Source: Lachnospiraceae bacterium C6A11 (GTDB lineage: Bacteria; Bacillota; Clostridia; Lachnospirales; Lachnospiraceae). Taken from it: 64,000 nucleotides of DNA. Where the stretch lies: NCBI GenBank assembly GCA_000702245.1, contig JNKY01000001.1, forward strand, positions 1-64,000. The letters run 5' to 3'. Below, one piece after another: positions 34,160 to 42,421 of this stretch. The translations under genes and the position numbers were made by a program. A model generated the notes under the pieces. It saw nothing but the letters and a program-made list of their open reading frames with translations. It was not told the DNA's origin and searched no databases. Every line of letters begins with the position of its first letter. The stretch's first letter is position 1.

Positions 34160-34188
34160 TTGACAAATGTAAGCGCTTACATTATATT
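34160..34188 (+). promoter_or_regulatory. kdgK promoter with palindromic operator in the spacer
   Basis: TTGACA (34160-34165) and TATATT (34183-34188) flank a 17-bp spacer with TGTAAGCGCTTACA (34168-34181). The block is identical to that at 24319 from the -35 through the first base after the operator. It drives the kdgK-kduI-kduD-kdgA-pta set. Confidence 0.92.
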
Positions 34189-34316
34189 CAATATGAACAG
34201 AAAAATAAAACTGAACAATGGCGTGAAATAAAGGGTATTTGTCGCATCAAAAAAATGATAGTGCTTACCCAATAAATAAAAGATATATTTCTGAATCAGA
34301 TAAAAGGGAGGTAATT

Positions 34317-35414
34317 ATGGAATTAGGTTTAAGACCAAAGGAAGAATGCATGTTTGATGCGGTGAGCCTCGGTGAGGTAATGCTGAGACTTGATCCGGGT
34401 GAAGGAAGGATCAAGACAGCCCGTTCGTTTAAAGCGTGGGAAGGCGGCGGAGAATACAATGTTATCAGAGGACTCAGAAGATGCTTCGGAATGAAGACAG
34501 CCGTTTTAACGGCATTTGCAGATAATGAAGTTGGTAAGCTTATGGAGGATTTCATCCTTCAGGGCGGAGTTGATACCTCACTTATCAAATGGATGAAGAC
34601 AGACGGTATCGGCAGAGTTTGCAGAAACGGTATCAACTTTACAGAGAGAGGCTTCGGTATCAGAGGTGCTCTTGGATGCTCAGACAGAGCAAATACAGCA
34701 ATCTCCAAGGCAACAGCTGAGGATTTTGATTTTGAATATGTATTTGGAAAGCTTGGAGTAAGATGGCTTCACACAGGCGGTATTTACGCAGCACTTTCAG
34801 AAACAAGCTCACAGACAGTTATCGAGGCTATCAAGACAGCCAAGAAATACGGAACTATCGTTTCTTACGACCTTAACTATCGTCCTTCAATGTGGAGCGC
34901 TATCGGCGGCCAGGAGAAGGCGCAGGAGGTTAACAAGGAGATCGCCAAGTACGTTGATGTTATGATCGGCAACGAGGAAGACTTCACAGCATGCCTTGGC
35001 TTCGAGGTTGAAGGAAATGATGAGAACCTAAAGGAGCTTAACCTTGACGGATACAAGAAGATGATCAATGAGGCTGCTAAGACCTATCCTAACTTCAAGG
35101 TTGTTGCAACAACACTCAGAACAGTTAAGACAGCTACAGTAAACGACTGGAGCGCTATCTGCTGGGCAGATGGTGAGATCTACAAGGCAGCACAGTATGA
35201 TGGACTTGAGATCATGGACCGTGTGGGCGGCGGTGATTCATTTGCATCAGGACTTGTATACGGACTCATGACAACAGGTGATCCTGAGAAGGCTGTAAAT
35301 TATGGAGCAGCACACGGAGCACTTGCTATGACAACACCGGGTGATACAACAATGGCTTCACTTAAGGAAGTTGAAGGTATCATGAGCGGTGCAGGAGCAA
35401 GAGTTAAGAGATAG
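34317..35414 (+). CDS. kdgK: 2-keto-3-deoxygluconate kinase
   Basis: A PfkB/ribokinase-family sugar kinase. It has the SLGEVMLRLDPGEGRIKTA start, the AWEGGGEYNVIRGL substrate segment, YDLNYRPSMW, and the catalytic DRVGGGDSFASG near the C-terminus. The enzyme makes KDPG from KDG using ATP. ATG 34317 is chosen because AAAGGGAGG precedes it; upstream in-frame codons to 34239 have no ribosome binding site. The product has 365 residues, slightly long for the family. It opens the operon that continues with kduI, kduD, kdgA and pta. A second PfkB kinase of similar type is at 56753. Confidence 0.9.
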   Translation: MELGLRPKEECMFDAVSLGEVMLRLDPGEGRIKTARSFKAWEGGGEYNVIRGLRRCFGMKTAVLTAFADNEVGKLMEDFILQGGVDTSLIKWMKTDGIGRVCRNGINFTERGFGIRGALGCSDRANTAISKATAEDFDFEYVFGKLGVRWLHTGGIYAALSETSSQTVIEAIKTAKKYGTIVSYDLNYRPSMWSAIGGQEKAQEVNKEIAKYVDVMIGNEEDFTACLGFEVEGNDENLKELNLDGYKKMINEAAKTYPNFKVVATTLRTVKTATVNDWSAICWADGEIYKAAQYDGLEIMDRVGGGDSFASGLVYGLMTTGDPEKAVNYGAAHGALAMTTPGDTTMASLKEVEGIMSGAGARVKR

Positions 35415-35469
35415 AATTCTAATTTGCCAAGTGTTTTTTTCCCCATAGATGTGATCATGAAAAAAGGCC

Positions 35470-35495
35470 GGTATAGCAGCTTAGAGGGCTATACC
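35470..35495 (+). other. Intergenic hairpin between kdgK and kduI
   Basis: GGTATAGC pairs exactly with GCTATACC around a 10-nt loop. No T-run follows, so transcription should continue; it may mark an RNA processing or stabilising site. Confidence 0.55.
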
Positions 35496-35531
35496 GAGCC
35501 GAATTCATGAGAGAAAGGAAGGTTTGATCAG

Positions 35532-36395
35532 ATGGAACTTAGAACAGCGGCATCCCCAAAAGATGTTAAGTATTATACGACAGAAAGACTCAGAGAGGAG
35601 TTTCTCATCGAGAAGGTATTCTTTGAGGATGAGATAAGACTTGTATACAGTCATATTGACAGAATCATCACAGGCGCAGCGATGCCTGTAAAGAAGGAGC
35701 TTAAGCTTGAAGCAGGAGATGAGCTTCGTGCAAAGTATTTCCTTGAGAGAAGAGAGATGGGTGTGATCAATATCGGTGGAGACGGTGTGATAACCGTTGA
35801 CGGTAAGGATTATACAGTTGCTCACAGAAATGGAATGTACATTGGAATGGGTAAGCAGGATATCGTATTTAAGGCTATCGATCCTGCAAATCCACCTAAG
35901 TTTTATATAAACAGTGCTCCGGCACATGCAGAGTATCCAACAGTTCTGATAAAGGTTAACGGAGAGCCTGAGGAAGGCGTGGTTATCATTAAGGACGAGA
36001 ATAAGAAGGAGCTTGGTTCTCTGGAGCAGTCAAATCACAGAACGATCTGCAAATACATCCTTCCTGGACAGGTTGAAAGCTGTCAGCTGGAGATGGGTAT
36101 GACTCATCTTGAACCGGGAAGCGTATGGAATACAATGCCTTGTCATACACATGACAGAAGAATGGAAGTTTATATGTATTTTGAGATTCCTGAGGATGCA
36201 TTTGTTATGCACTTTATGGGAGAGCCTCAGCAGACAAGACATATAGTTATGAGAAATGAGCAGGCAGTCATCTCGCCAAGCTGGTCTATCCACTCAGGCT
36301 GCGGTTCACAGAATTATACCTTTATCTGGGGTATGGTCGGCGAGAATCAGGATTTTGATGACATGGATGATGTAAGGAATCAGGATCTTTTATAA
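35532..36395 (+). CDS. kduI: 5-dehydro-4-deoxy-D-glucuronate isomerase
   Basis: KduI converts 4-deoxy-L-threo-5-hexosulose uronate, released from unsaturated pectin fragments, to 2,5-diketo-3-deoxygluconate. The 287-residue cupin protein shows family segments ELRTAASPKDVKYYTTERLR at the start, GDGVITVDGKDYTV, and the metal-binding histidine region HTHDRRMEVYMYFEIPE through GEPQQTRHIVM. ATG 35532 follows AAAGGAAGG. It sits between kdgK and kduD and matches the step order of the pathway. Length is about ten residues above typical. Confidence 0.95.
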   Translation: MELRTAASPKDVKYYTTERLREEFLIEKVFFEDEIRLVYSHIDRIITGAAMPVKKELKLEAGDELRAKYFLERREMGVINIGGDGVITVDGKDYTVAHRNGMYIGMGKQDIVFKAIDPANPPKFYINSAPAHAEYPTVLIKVNGEPEEGVVIIKDENKKELGSLEQSNHRTICKYILPGQVESCQLEMGMTHLEPGSVWNTMPCHTHDRRMEVYMYFEIPEDAFVMHFMGEPQQTRHIVMRNEQAVISPSWSIHSGCGSQNYTFIWGMVGENQDFDDMDDVRNQDLL

Positions 36396-36563
36396 TTAAC
36401 AGAGGTGTTTATATACTTCCTAAAAAATATAATAGCTGATTTCGTGGATTATATACCAAACCACATCATTGACGAACTTGATCCGGTATATAATTCCATG
36501 GAAAAAGCGCAAAAAGATTAGGGCAGTATTAACGAATAGATTGAATAGAAAAGGAGAATAGGT

Positions 36564-37436
36564 ATGAGTGATTTTCTTCAGAAGTTTGCACTTACAGGTA
36601 AGGTAGCATGGATCACAGGAGCTTCGTATGGGCTTGGTTTTGCATATGCTAAGGCATTTGCAGAGGTTGGAGCAAAGGTTGTATTTAATGATATCAATCA
36701 GGAACTTGTTGATCGTGGAATAGAGAATTATAAGGCAGAGGGCATCGAGGTTTATGGTGCAGTATGCGATGTTACAAAGGAGGATCAGGTAGAGAAGTTT
36801 GTTGCTGACGTAGCAGAGAAGGTCGGACCTATCGATATCCTCGTAAATAATGCAGGAATCATCAGAAGGATCCCTATGCATGAGATGTCTGTAAAGGACT
36901 GGGATCTTGTTATAAATATTGACCTCACCGGTCCATTTATCTGCTCTAAGGCAGTTATCCCGAGCATGATGGAAAGAGGCGGCGGAAAGATCATCAATGC
37001 ATGTTCAATGATGAGTGAGTTCGGACGTGAAACAGTTTCAGCATATGCTGCAGCTAAGGGCGGACTTAAGATGCTTACAAGAAATATCTGTTCAGAATAC
37101 GGACAGTACAATATCCAGTGTAACGCTATAGGACCTGGCTACATAGCTACACCTCAGACAGCTCCTCTTCGTGAGAGGCAGGCTGACGGCTCTATGAATC
37201 CTTTCGACAGATTTATCCGTTCTAAGACACCTGCTCAGAGATGGGGACGTACAGAGGATCTTATGGGTCTTGCAGTATTCCTTGCATCAGAAGCATCTGA
37301 CTTCATAAATGGTCAGGTTATCTACATCGACGGCGGTATTTCAGCTTATATCGGACAGGATCCAAACAATCTGGATGAGTCTAAGTTTGCTGCTGAAGAA
37401 GAGTCAGATACAGATGTTAAGACAGCTGATAAATAA
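36564..37436 (+). CDS. kduD: 2-deoxy-D-gluconate 3-dehydrogenase / 5-keto-gluconate reductase type SDR
   Basis: A classical SDR of 290 residues: GASYGLGFAYAKAFAE (glycine-rich NAD motif, about 19-34), NNAGI (about 95), the catalytic serine in NACSMMSEFG, YAAAK (about 162-166), and PGYIATPQT. In this operon it should reduce 2,5-diketo-3-deoxygluconate to KDG. Sequence databases often name this group gluconate 5-dehydrogenase. The C-terminal 25 residues (NLDESKFAAEEESDTD) are an acidic extension. A strong AAAAGGAG precedes ATG 36564. The 168 nt upstream have no clear promoter or terminator. Confidence 0.9.
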   Translation: MSDFLQKFALTGKVAWITGASYGLGFAYAKAFAEVGAKVVFNDINQELVDRGIENYKAEGIEVYGAVCDVTKEDQVEKFVADVAEKVGPIDILVNNAGIIRRIPMHEMSVKDWDLVINIDLTGPFICSKAVIPSMMERGGGKIINACSMMSEFGRETVSAYAAAKGGLKMLTRNICSEYGQYNIQCNAIGPGYIATPQTAPLRERQADGSMNPFDRFIRSKTPAQRWGRTEDLMGLAVFLASEASDFINGQVIYIDGGISAYIGQDPNNLDESKFAAEEESDTDVKTADK

Positions 37437-37488
37437 TTTGGATTAGAAAGAGACCGGTTCCCTATGGGACGGCCGATAGGAGAATAAA

Positions 37489-38139
37489 ATGAACAGCGAG
37501 AAAACAGTTAAGGCTTTAGAAAAATTTTCAGAGGTTGGCATAATCCCGGTTGTTGTTCTGAATGATGCAAAGAATGCAGAGCCACTGGGTAAGGCACTTA
37601 TGGAAGGCGGACTTCCTGCAGCTGAGGTTACATTCAGAACAGACGCTGCTGAAGAGTCTATCAGGATCATGGCTGAGAAGTTCCCTGATATGCTTGTAGG
37701 TGCCGGAACAGTTCTTACCATAGAACAGGTTGACAGAGCTGTTGCAGCAGGTGCAAAATTCATTGTTTCACCTGGCTTTGATGCAGATATAGTTAAGTAT
37801 TGTCTGGAGAAGGATATTCCGGTATGTCCGGGTATCCAGACTCCTACAGAGCTCATTCAGGCTGTTAAGCTTGGACTTGACCATGTTAAGTTCTTCCCTG
37901 CAGAGAATGCAGGCGGACTCAGCATGATCAATGCAGTCGGAGCAGCTTTCCCTAAGGTAAAGTTCATGCCGACAGGCGGTATCAATGCTTCAAATGTAGT
38001 TGAGTATCTTAAATCTTCTAAGATATTCTGCTGCGGAGGAAGCTGGATGGTTAAAGGAGCTCTGATAGATGCCGGTGATTTCGATAAGATCAGAGAGCTT
38101 ACTGCAGAAGCAGCAGGAATCGTAAAAGCTAATCGATAG
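37489..38139 (+). CDS. kdgA: KDPG/KHG aldolase
   Basis: Class I aldolase splitting KDPG to pyruvate and glyceraldehyde-3-phosphate. The 216-residue protein has IIPVVVLNDAKNA, AEVTFRTDAA with the catalytic glutamate, GAGTVLTIEQVDRAVAAGA and the Schiff-base lysine in HVKFFPAENAGG (about residue 137). PTGGINASNVVEYL gives the phosphate site. It directly follows kduD and precedes pta with a perfect 12-bp hairpin in between. Size is normal. Confidence 0.95.
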   Translation: MNSEKTVKALEKFSEVGIIPVVVLNDAKNAEPLGKALMEGGLPAAEVTFRTDAAEESIRIMAEKFPDMLVGAGTVLTIEQVDRAVAAGAKFIVSPGFDADIVKYCLEKDIPVCPGIQTPTELIQAVKLGLDHVKFFPAENAGGLSMINAVGAAFPKVKFMPTGGINASNVVEYLKSSKIFCCGGSWMVKGALIDAGDFDKIRELTAEAAGIVKANR

Positions 38140-38193
38140 ACTGACATGATTATATAGCCCACATTTGTCCGCAAGGGCAAACCTTCCTTAAAT

Positions 38194-38223
38194 TTAGCCT
38201 GGATGACCATACATCCAGGCTAA
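38194..38223 (+). other. Perfect 12-bp hairpin between kdgA and pta
   Basis: TTAGCCTGGATG pairs exactly with CATCCAGGCTAA around ACCATA. It has no following T-run, so it is more likely an RNA stability or processing element, or a partial attenuator, than a full terminator. Confidence 0.65.
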
Positions 38224-38266
38224 TCAACTAATAAGGATAGTATTGATAGTTTAGGAGGAAAATATA

Positions 38267-39253
38267 ATGGAATTTGGTTTTGGTTCAATGATTGAAAGAT
38301 TAAAGAAGGATCCGAAGAAGATCGTTCTTACAGAGGGCTCTGACCCGAGAATACTTGAGGCGGCTTCCAGACTTCTTGCGAGCAACTTTCTCCATCCGGT
38401 GCTTCTCGGCAAATACGATGAGGTAACCAAGGCGGCAGAAGAAGCAGGCTTTAACATCCGCGGAGCGGAGATCATTGATCCTGAGAATTATGACAGATTT
38501 GATGAGATGGTTGATGCCTTTGTTGAGATCAGAAAAGCAAAGGGTATGACTAAGGAAAAGGCTGAGAAGATACTTCGCCAGGCCAATTATTTTGGTACAA
38601 TGCTCGTACAGATGAAGGTTGCAGACTGCTTACTCGGCGGTGCTACTTATTCAACAGCTGATACAGTAAGACCTGCACTTCAGATCATCAAGACTAAGCC
38701 GGGCAATTCAATAGTTTCTTCATGCTTTATCCTTGTTCGTCCGTCAGCTACCGGTGGAAATGAGGTTATCGCCATGGCAGACTGCGCAATAAATATCAGC
38801 CCTTCAGAGGACGAACTTGTTGAGATCTGCGGTGAGACTATACGCTGCGCAAAGGTTTTCGGTATCGACCCTAAGGTTGCATTCCTTTCGTATTCTACTC
38901 ATGGTTCGGGTGCCGGCGATACGGTCACAAAGATGAGAAATGCAACAATGAAGGCTATCGAGGAGTATCCTGATGTTCCGATCGACGGCGAGTTCCAGTT
39001 TGACTCGGCAGTTTCTCCTAGAGTTGCACGCCAGAAGTGTCCTGGCTCACCTGTTGCAGGATATGCAAATACATTTATCTTCCCTGACATAAACGCAGGA
39101 AATATCGGTTACAAGATTGCACAGAGAATGGGTAATTTTGAGGCTTACGGACCGATCCTTCTCGGACTCAATGCTCAGATAAATGACCTTTCAAGAGGCT
39201 GTAACGCGATCGAGGTTTACTCGATGGCGATTATCACTGCATCCCTTGCATAA
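38267..39253 (+). CDS. pta: Phosphate acetyltransferase
   Basis: Pta turns acetyl-CoA and phosphate into acetyl-phosphate and CoA. The protein is the short 328-residue form and starts FGSMIERLKKDPKKIVLTEG. It has DPRILEAASRLLA, KGMTKEKAEKILRQANYFGTML, LGGATYSTADTVRPALQI, STHGSGAGDTVTKM and the GNIGYKIAQRMGNFEAYGPILLG end. AGGAGG precedes ATG 38267. Its place at the end of the KDG operon links sugar-acid breakdown to acetate and ATP formation. No ackA follows in the window; the next gene, 79 nt downstream, is a GGDEF protein. Confidence 0.96.
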   Translation: MEFGFGSMIERLKKDPKKIVLTEGSDPRILEAASRLLASNFLHPVLLGKYDEVTKAAEEAGFNIRGAEIIDPENYDRFDEMVDAFVEIRKAKGMTKEKAEKILRQANYFGTMLVQMKVADCLLGGATYSTADTVRPALQIIKTKPGNSIVSSCFILVRPSATGGNEVIAMADCAINISPSEDELVEICGETIRCAKVFGIDPKVAFLSYSTHGSGAGDTVTKMRNATMKAIEEYPDVPIDGEFQFDSAVSPRVARQKCPGSPVAGYANTFIFPDINAGNIGYKIAQRMGNFEAYGPILLGLNAQINDLSRGCNAIEVYSMAIITASLA

Positions 39254-39332
39254 TAGTTGTAAGATAGAGCAGAATATGGTAGGATTAATGTAGTGGTGTT
39301 TTATTGTTCTGTGTATTTTAAGAGGCAGAAAT

Positions 39333-40388
39333 ATGTATACAAAAGAACAGCTTATTAAAAATCCATATTTTGCAAAAATCCTTGAAAATGAAGATCTGCC
39401 AAGGATGTTGGATTCTCTTACGGGCGTGCTCACAAGACCATATATTATTGGTTTTATCCGCTATCTGATCGATCGTAAGATTCCTTTTACTGCGGCTATG
39501 CTTGATCTTGATAACTTCAAGTTCATAAATGATACTTACGGCCATAAGGTCGGAGACGGAGTTCTGCAGGGCGTTTCAAATGATATGATCGATTATCTCG
39601 AAGACTTTGGCTTTATCGGAAGGTTTGGCGGAGATGAATTCATCATCGTCAATCTGAGAGATCTGGAATATGCCGATAAGAAGGCCTTTTACCTGAATAT
39701 GTACGCGAATTTCAGGGTTCTGCGTAAGAATATCAAGCTGGAGAACTGCGATCCGTTTATAACAGGTACGATAGGAAGTGCAACTTATCCGACAGATGCC
39801 GATAACTATGATGAACTGTTTCAATTGATGGACAAAACTCTTTATCGTGGCAAGACCAAGGGACGTAACTGCTATATCATTTATGTTGAGGAAAAACATA
39901 AGAATATACAGATACAGGAGCTTGTCAAGCATGGACTGTATCAGACCTTCTACAATGTTTCCCGTAAGTTTGATAAGGGAAAGGATCTGAAGGAGAAGAT
40001 GTGGGAGATGTTTTCCGTACTTCAGGAGGATCTCAGAATATCAAATCTTTTCTACATCTCCGAGGATGAATATGTCCGTGATCTCATGGGAAGACATGAC
40101 AGGGTATTTGTTTCGGATGTTTCGCGTATACTGAAAGATGGAATGTATATAACAAATAATACCGAAGAGCTTAAGGATACCTATATAGAGCTGTACAGTT
40201 ATCTGAAATCAAATGAATTCGAGACAGTGCTTATTGTCAGCATGTCTCTGCAGGGACAGCAGATGGGCTACCTAATGTGTGCGGAGCCGCACACCCTCAG
40301 AATATGGCAGGAGGATGAATGTGCGATTCTTCTCTTCGTAGCCAAGCTCATTGCCGGATATATACTTGGTACGGGAAGCAGATTGTAG
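39333..40388 (+). CDS. GGDEF protein with C-terminal GAF-like region
   Basis: A cytoplasmic protein of 351 residues with a short N-terminal lead, a GGDEF domain (DSLTGVLTRPYIIGF at about residue 27; the catalytic motif GRFGGDEFIIV at about 96) and a C-terminal region of about 165 residues resembling a GAF sensor. The active site is intact, so it should make cyclic di-GMP. It has no membrane segment. The gene follows pta without an obvious terminator between, so it may be partly co-transcribed. The C-terminal ligand is unknown. Confidence 0.85.
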   Translation: MYTKEQLIKNPYFAKILENEDLPRMLDSLTGVLTRPYIIGFIRYLIDRKIPFTAAMLDLDNFKFINDTYGHKVGDGVLQGVSNDMIDYLEDFGFIGRFGGDEFIIVNLRDLEYADKKAFYLNMYANFRVLRKNIKLENCDPFITGTIGSATYPTDADNYDELFQLMDKTLYRGKTKGRNCYIIYVEEKHKNIQIQELVKHGLYQTFYNVSRKFDKGKDLKEKMWEMFSVLQEDLRISNLFYISEDEYVRDLMGRHDRVFVSDVSRILKDGMYITNNTEELKDTYIELYSYLKSNEFETVLIVSMSLQGQQMGYLMCAEPHTLRIWQEDECAILLFVAKLIAGYILGTGSRL

Positions 40389-40486
40389 GAAAGATAGTCA
40401 TATAAAACGATTAAACAAACAATACAAAAATATACAATAAAAACATATGGTAAAAATATGATATAGCGTGCGATAAACACACGTTA

Positions 40487-40544
40487 AAAACACCGGAGCC
40501 ATAGGGTTGTGAATGGTTACAACCTATATCTCCGGTGTTTTTAT
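40487..40544. terminator. Bidirectional terminator between the GGDEF and MATE genes
   Basis: AAACACCGGAG pairs with CTCCGGTGTTT, with an inner stem ATAGG/CCTAT region and AT tracts on both sides. The two flanking genes are convergent. Confidence 0.88.
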
Positions 40545-40572
40545 TCTGTTAGTATCTTGTTATTATCACATA

Positions 40573-42009
40573 TTACAGCCCGTGCTCCCTTCTGTAGCGT
40601 GGGACAACGATAAGCGCGGTGACGACGGCCATTACGGCGACGGATACATTGCTGATCATCATGACCATACCGACGCTCTTTTCTCCGAAGTTGGTATAGT
40701 TCTGCAGGAACCAGAAGACCGGTATTCGGAAGATAAATACTCTCGAAACGTTTAGTACCATCGTGAGCTTGGTCTTGCCGAGTCCGTATAGGAGAGCCAT
40801 GACGGCTGCAAAGGCACCCAGCGGAACGCCGCCGATAGCCTCGTATTTATAAACCTGGATGATCAACCTTTGGAACTCAGGATCTCCGCCGTCGAAGAGG
40901 TGGCTGAAGAAGTTGATATTAAGTACAGTGAAGCCGCAGATAAATACACTCATGATGACATTTACAAGCACGGTACTGTAGAAGGCTTCAAGAACACGTC
41001 TGTATTTACCGGCTCCGAAGTTCTGACTTACTATTGCTGAGGTGCCGTCCTGAAAACCGTTCTGCGGATTGGTCGTTATACCGCCCAGGTTGTTGGAAAC
41101 GCCCATGGCACCTACCATCAGGGAACCGTATTCATCGCACATCGAATTGACAACGGTCTTGCCGGAAGCAAAAAGGATCTTCTCCAGTATGATCGGAATG
41201 GAAACCTTGATCATCGGCAGATTGACTTTCCTATTCAGTGTTACGCATTTCAGTGAGAAACCGAATGCGTTATTTTTTGCGGTACTGTTCCTTACCGCAA
41301 ATATGAAGAGGAGAAACTGTGAGATGAGAGATGCCATAGCTATCATCTCAAGTCCGCAGTTAAAACCGTAAACAAATACAGCGGTAAGTGAAAGCTTGGA
41401 AACTATCACTATCAGGTTCAGATAGAGTATACGTTTTGAATATCCGCGGGCACGTTCAACAGCAATATATATGTTGTTTAAGAAGGTGAAGATCATGACG
41501 ATAAGCTCGATCCTGAAATATGTTACACCTTCGACGATGAGCTCGTGAGGAGTACCCGCAAGCCTGAGAAAAACCCTCGCAAAAGGAAAGATAACGGCTA
41601 TTAGTATAAGGCCGATGCCAAGACAGAGAGTGTAAATACTGCTGACACGCTTTTTAACCATAATAAAATCGCCTTCACCATAAGCTCGGCTTATCTGGAT
41701 TCCTGCACCTGTTGCAAGACCTCCGCCGATAGATGAAAGCATGAAATTGAGTTGGGCAAGATATGCCACGGCTGAAACTGAGGTTGGACTGATATGAGAC
41801 GCCATCATGGTGTCCAGAATGGCAAAAAGCTGATTAAGGCTCTGATACAGCGCCAAAGGAAGACCGATATAGAGAACGACTCTGAGTATCGGCGAATTTA
41901 AGATCTTATCTCTGTAGAAAATATCCTTTTTAGTAAGATCAGCGCGAACTTCTGAGGTATCGCGCTGATCTTCTGTAGAATTTATGGCTTTGATATCTTT
42001 ATTATCCAT
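40573..42009 (-). CDS. MATE-family exporter
   Basis: A 478-residue membrane protein with about 12 helices and the MATE/multidrug exporter pattern: PILRVVLYIGLPLALYQSLN, LDTMMASHISPTSVSAVA, NPQNGFQDGTSAIVSQNFGAG and repeated halves. It would export a cation-coupled small molecule. A polar N-terminal region of about 35 residues precedes the first helix. It is on the minus strand, downstream of the uxaA operon and convergent with the GGDEF gene. The substrate cannot be told. Confidence 0.88.
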   Translation of the reverse strand: MDNKDIKAINSTEDQRDTSEVRADLTKKDIFYRDKILNSPILRVVLYIGLPLALYQSLNQLFAILDTMMASHISPTSVSAVAYLAQLNFMLSSIGGGLATGAGIQISRAYGEGDFIMVKKRVSSIYTLCLGIGLILIAVIFPFARVFLRLAGTPHELIVEGVTYFRIELIVMIFTFLNNIYIAVERARGYSKRILYLNLIVIVSKLSLTAVFVYGFNCGLEMIAMASLISQFLLFIFAVRNSTAKNNAFGFSLKCVTLNRKVNLPMIKVSIPIILEKILFASGKTVVNSMCDEYGSLMVGAMGVSNNLGGITTNPQNGFQDGTSAIVSQNFGAGKYRRVLEAFYSTVLVNVIMSVFICGFTVLNINFFSHLFDGGDPEFQRLIIQVYKYEAIGGVPLGAFAAVMALLYGLGKTKLTMVLNVSRVFIFRIPVFWFLQNYTNFGEKSVGMVMMISNVSVAVMAVVTALIVVPRYRREHGL

Positions 42010-42043
42010 ATATTATAATTCTGAAACCCGGATAAAGAAGGCA

Positions 42044-42286
42044 TCAGAATTTAGGCATCATACTTGTATACTGGAAGTATTCTTCCTTTCCTGAACCCTC
42101 TTTAACTACGGTTATGGTAGTATCAGGAAACTTACGTTTCTCGTGTTCATTACATTTTTTAAGCTTGACCTTATACAAGTTGTGCATCATCTCATCAACA
42201 AATTGCTGAGCAGCATCTTTAGAATTTTTCGCATCAATCAGCATAGCGGTGCTGGTTGACTTGCAATGAAATCGTGTGTACCCCAT
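42044..42286 (-). CDS. Small hypothetical protein (80 residues)
   Basis: No family recognised. The protein starts MGYTRFHCKSTSTAML, is basic in the middle (KVKLKKCNEHEKRKF) and has no signal peptide. An AAAGGAG sits about ten bases before the start on the minus strand, which supports real translation. It lies between the MATE gene and uxaA, both minus-strand. A mixed alpha/beta fold is possible from its pattern. The gene may be a stand-alone unit. Confidence 0.6.
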   Translation of the reverse strand: MGYTRFHCKSTSTAMLIDAKNSKDAAQQFVDEMMHNLYKVKLKKCNEHEKRKFPDTTITVVKEGSGKEEYFQYTSMMPKF

Positions 42287-42421
42287 AAATCACTATCTCC
42301 TTTGATGAATCAGAATATAATGAAATAACCGGCGTATTTACACGATTTTTATTAAATTTCCGATGCGTAACCTTAGAGAATTAGATCAGTGATCGTGCAA
42401 TACGTCAATTTTTAACGATTA

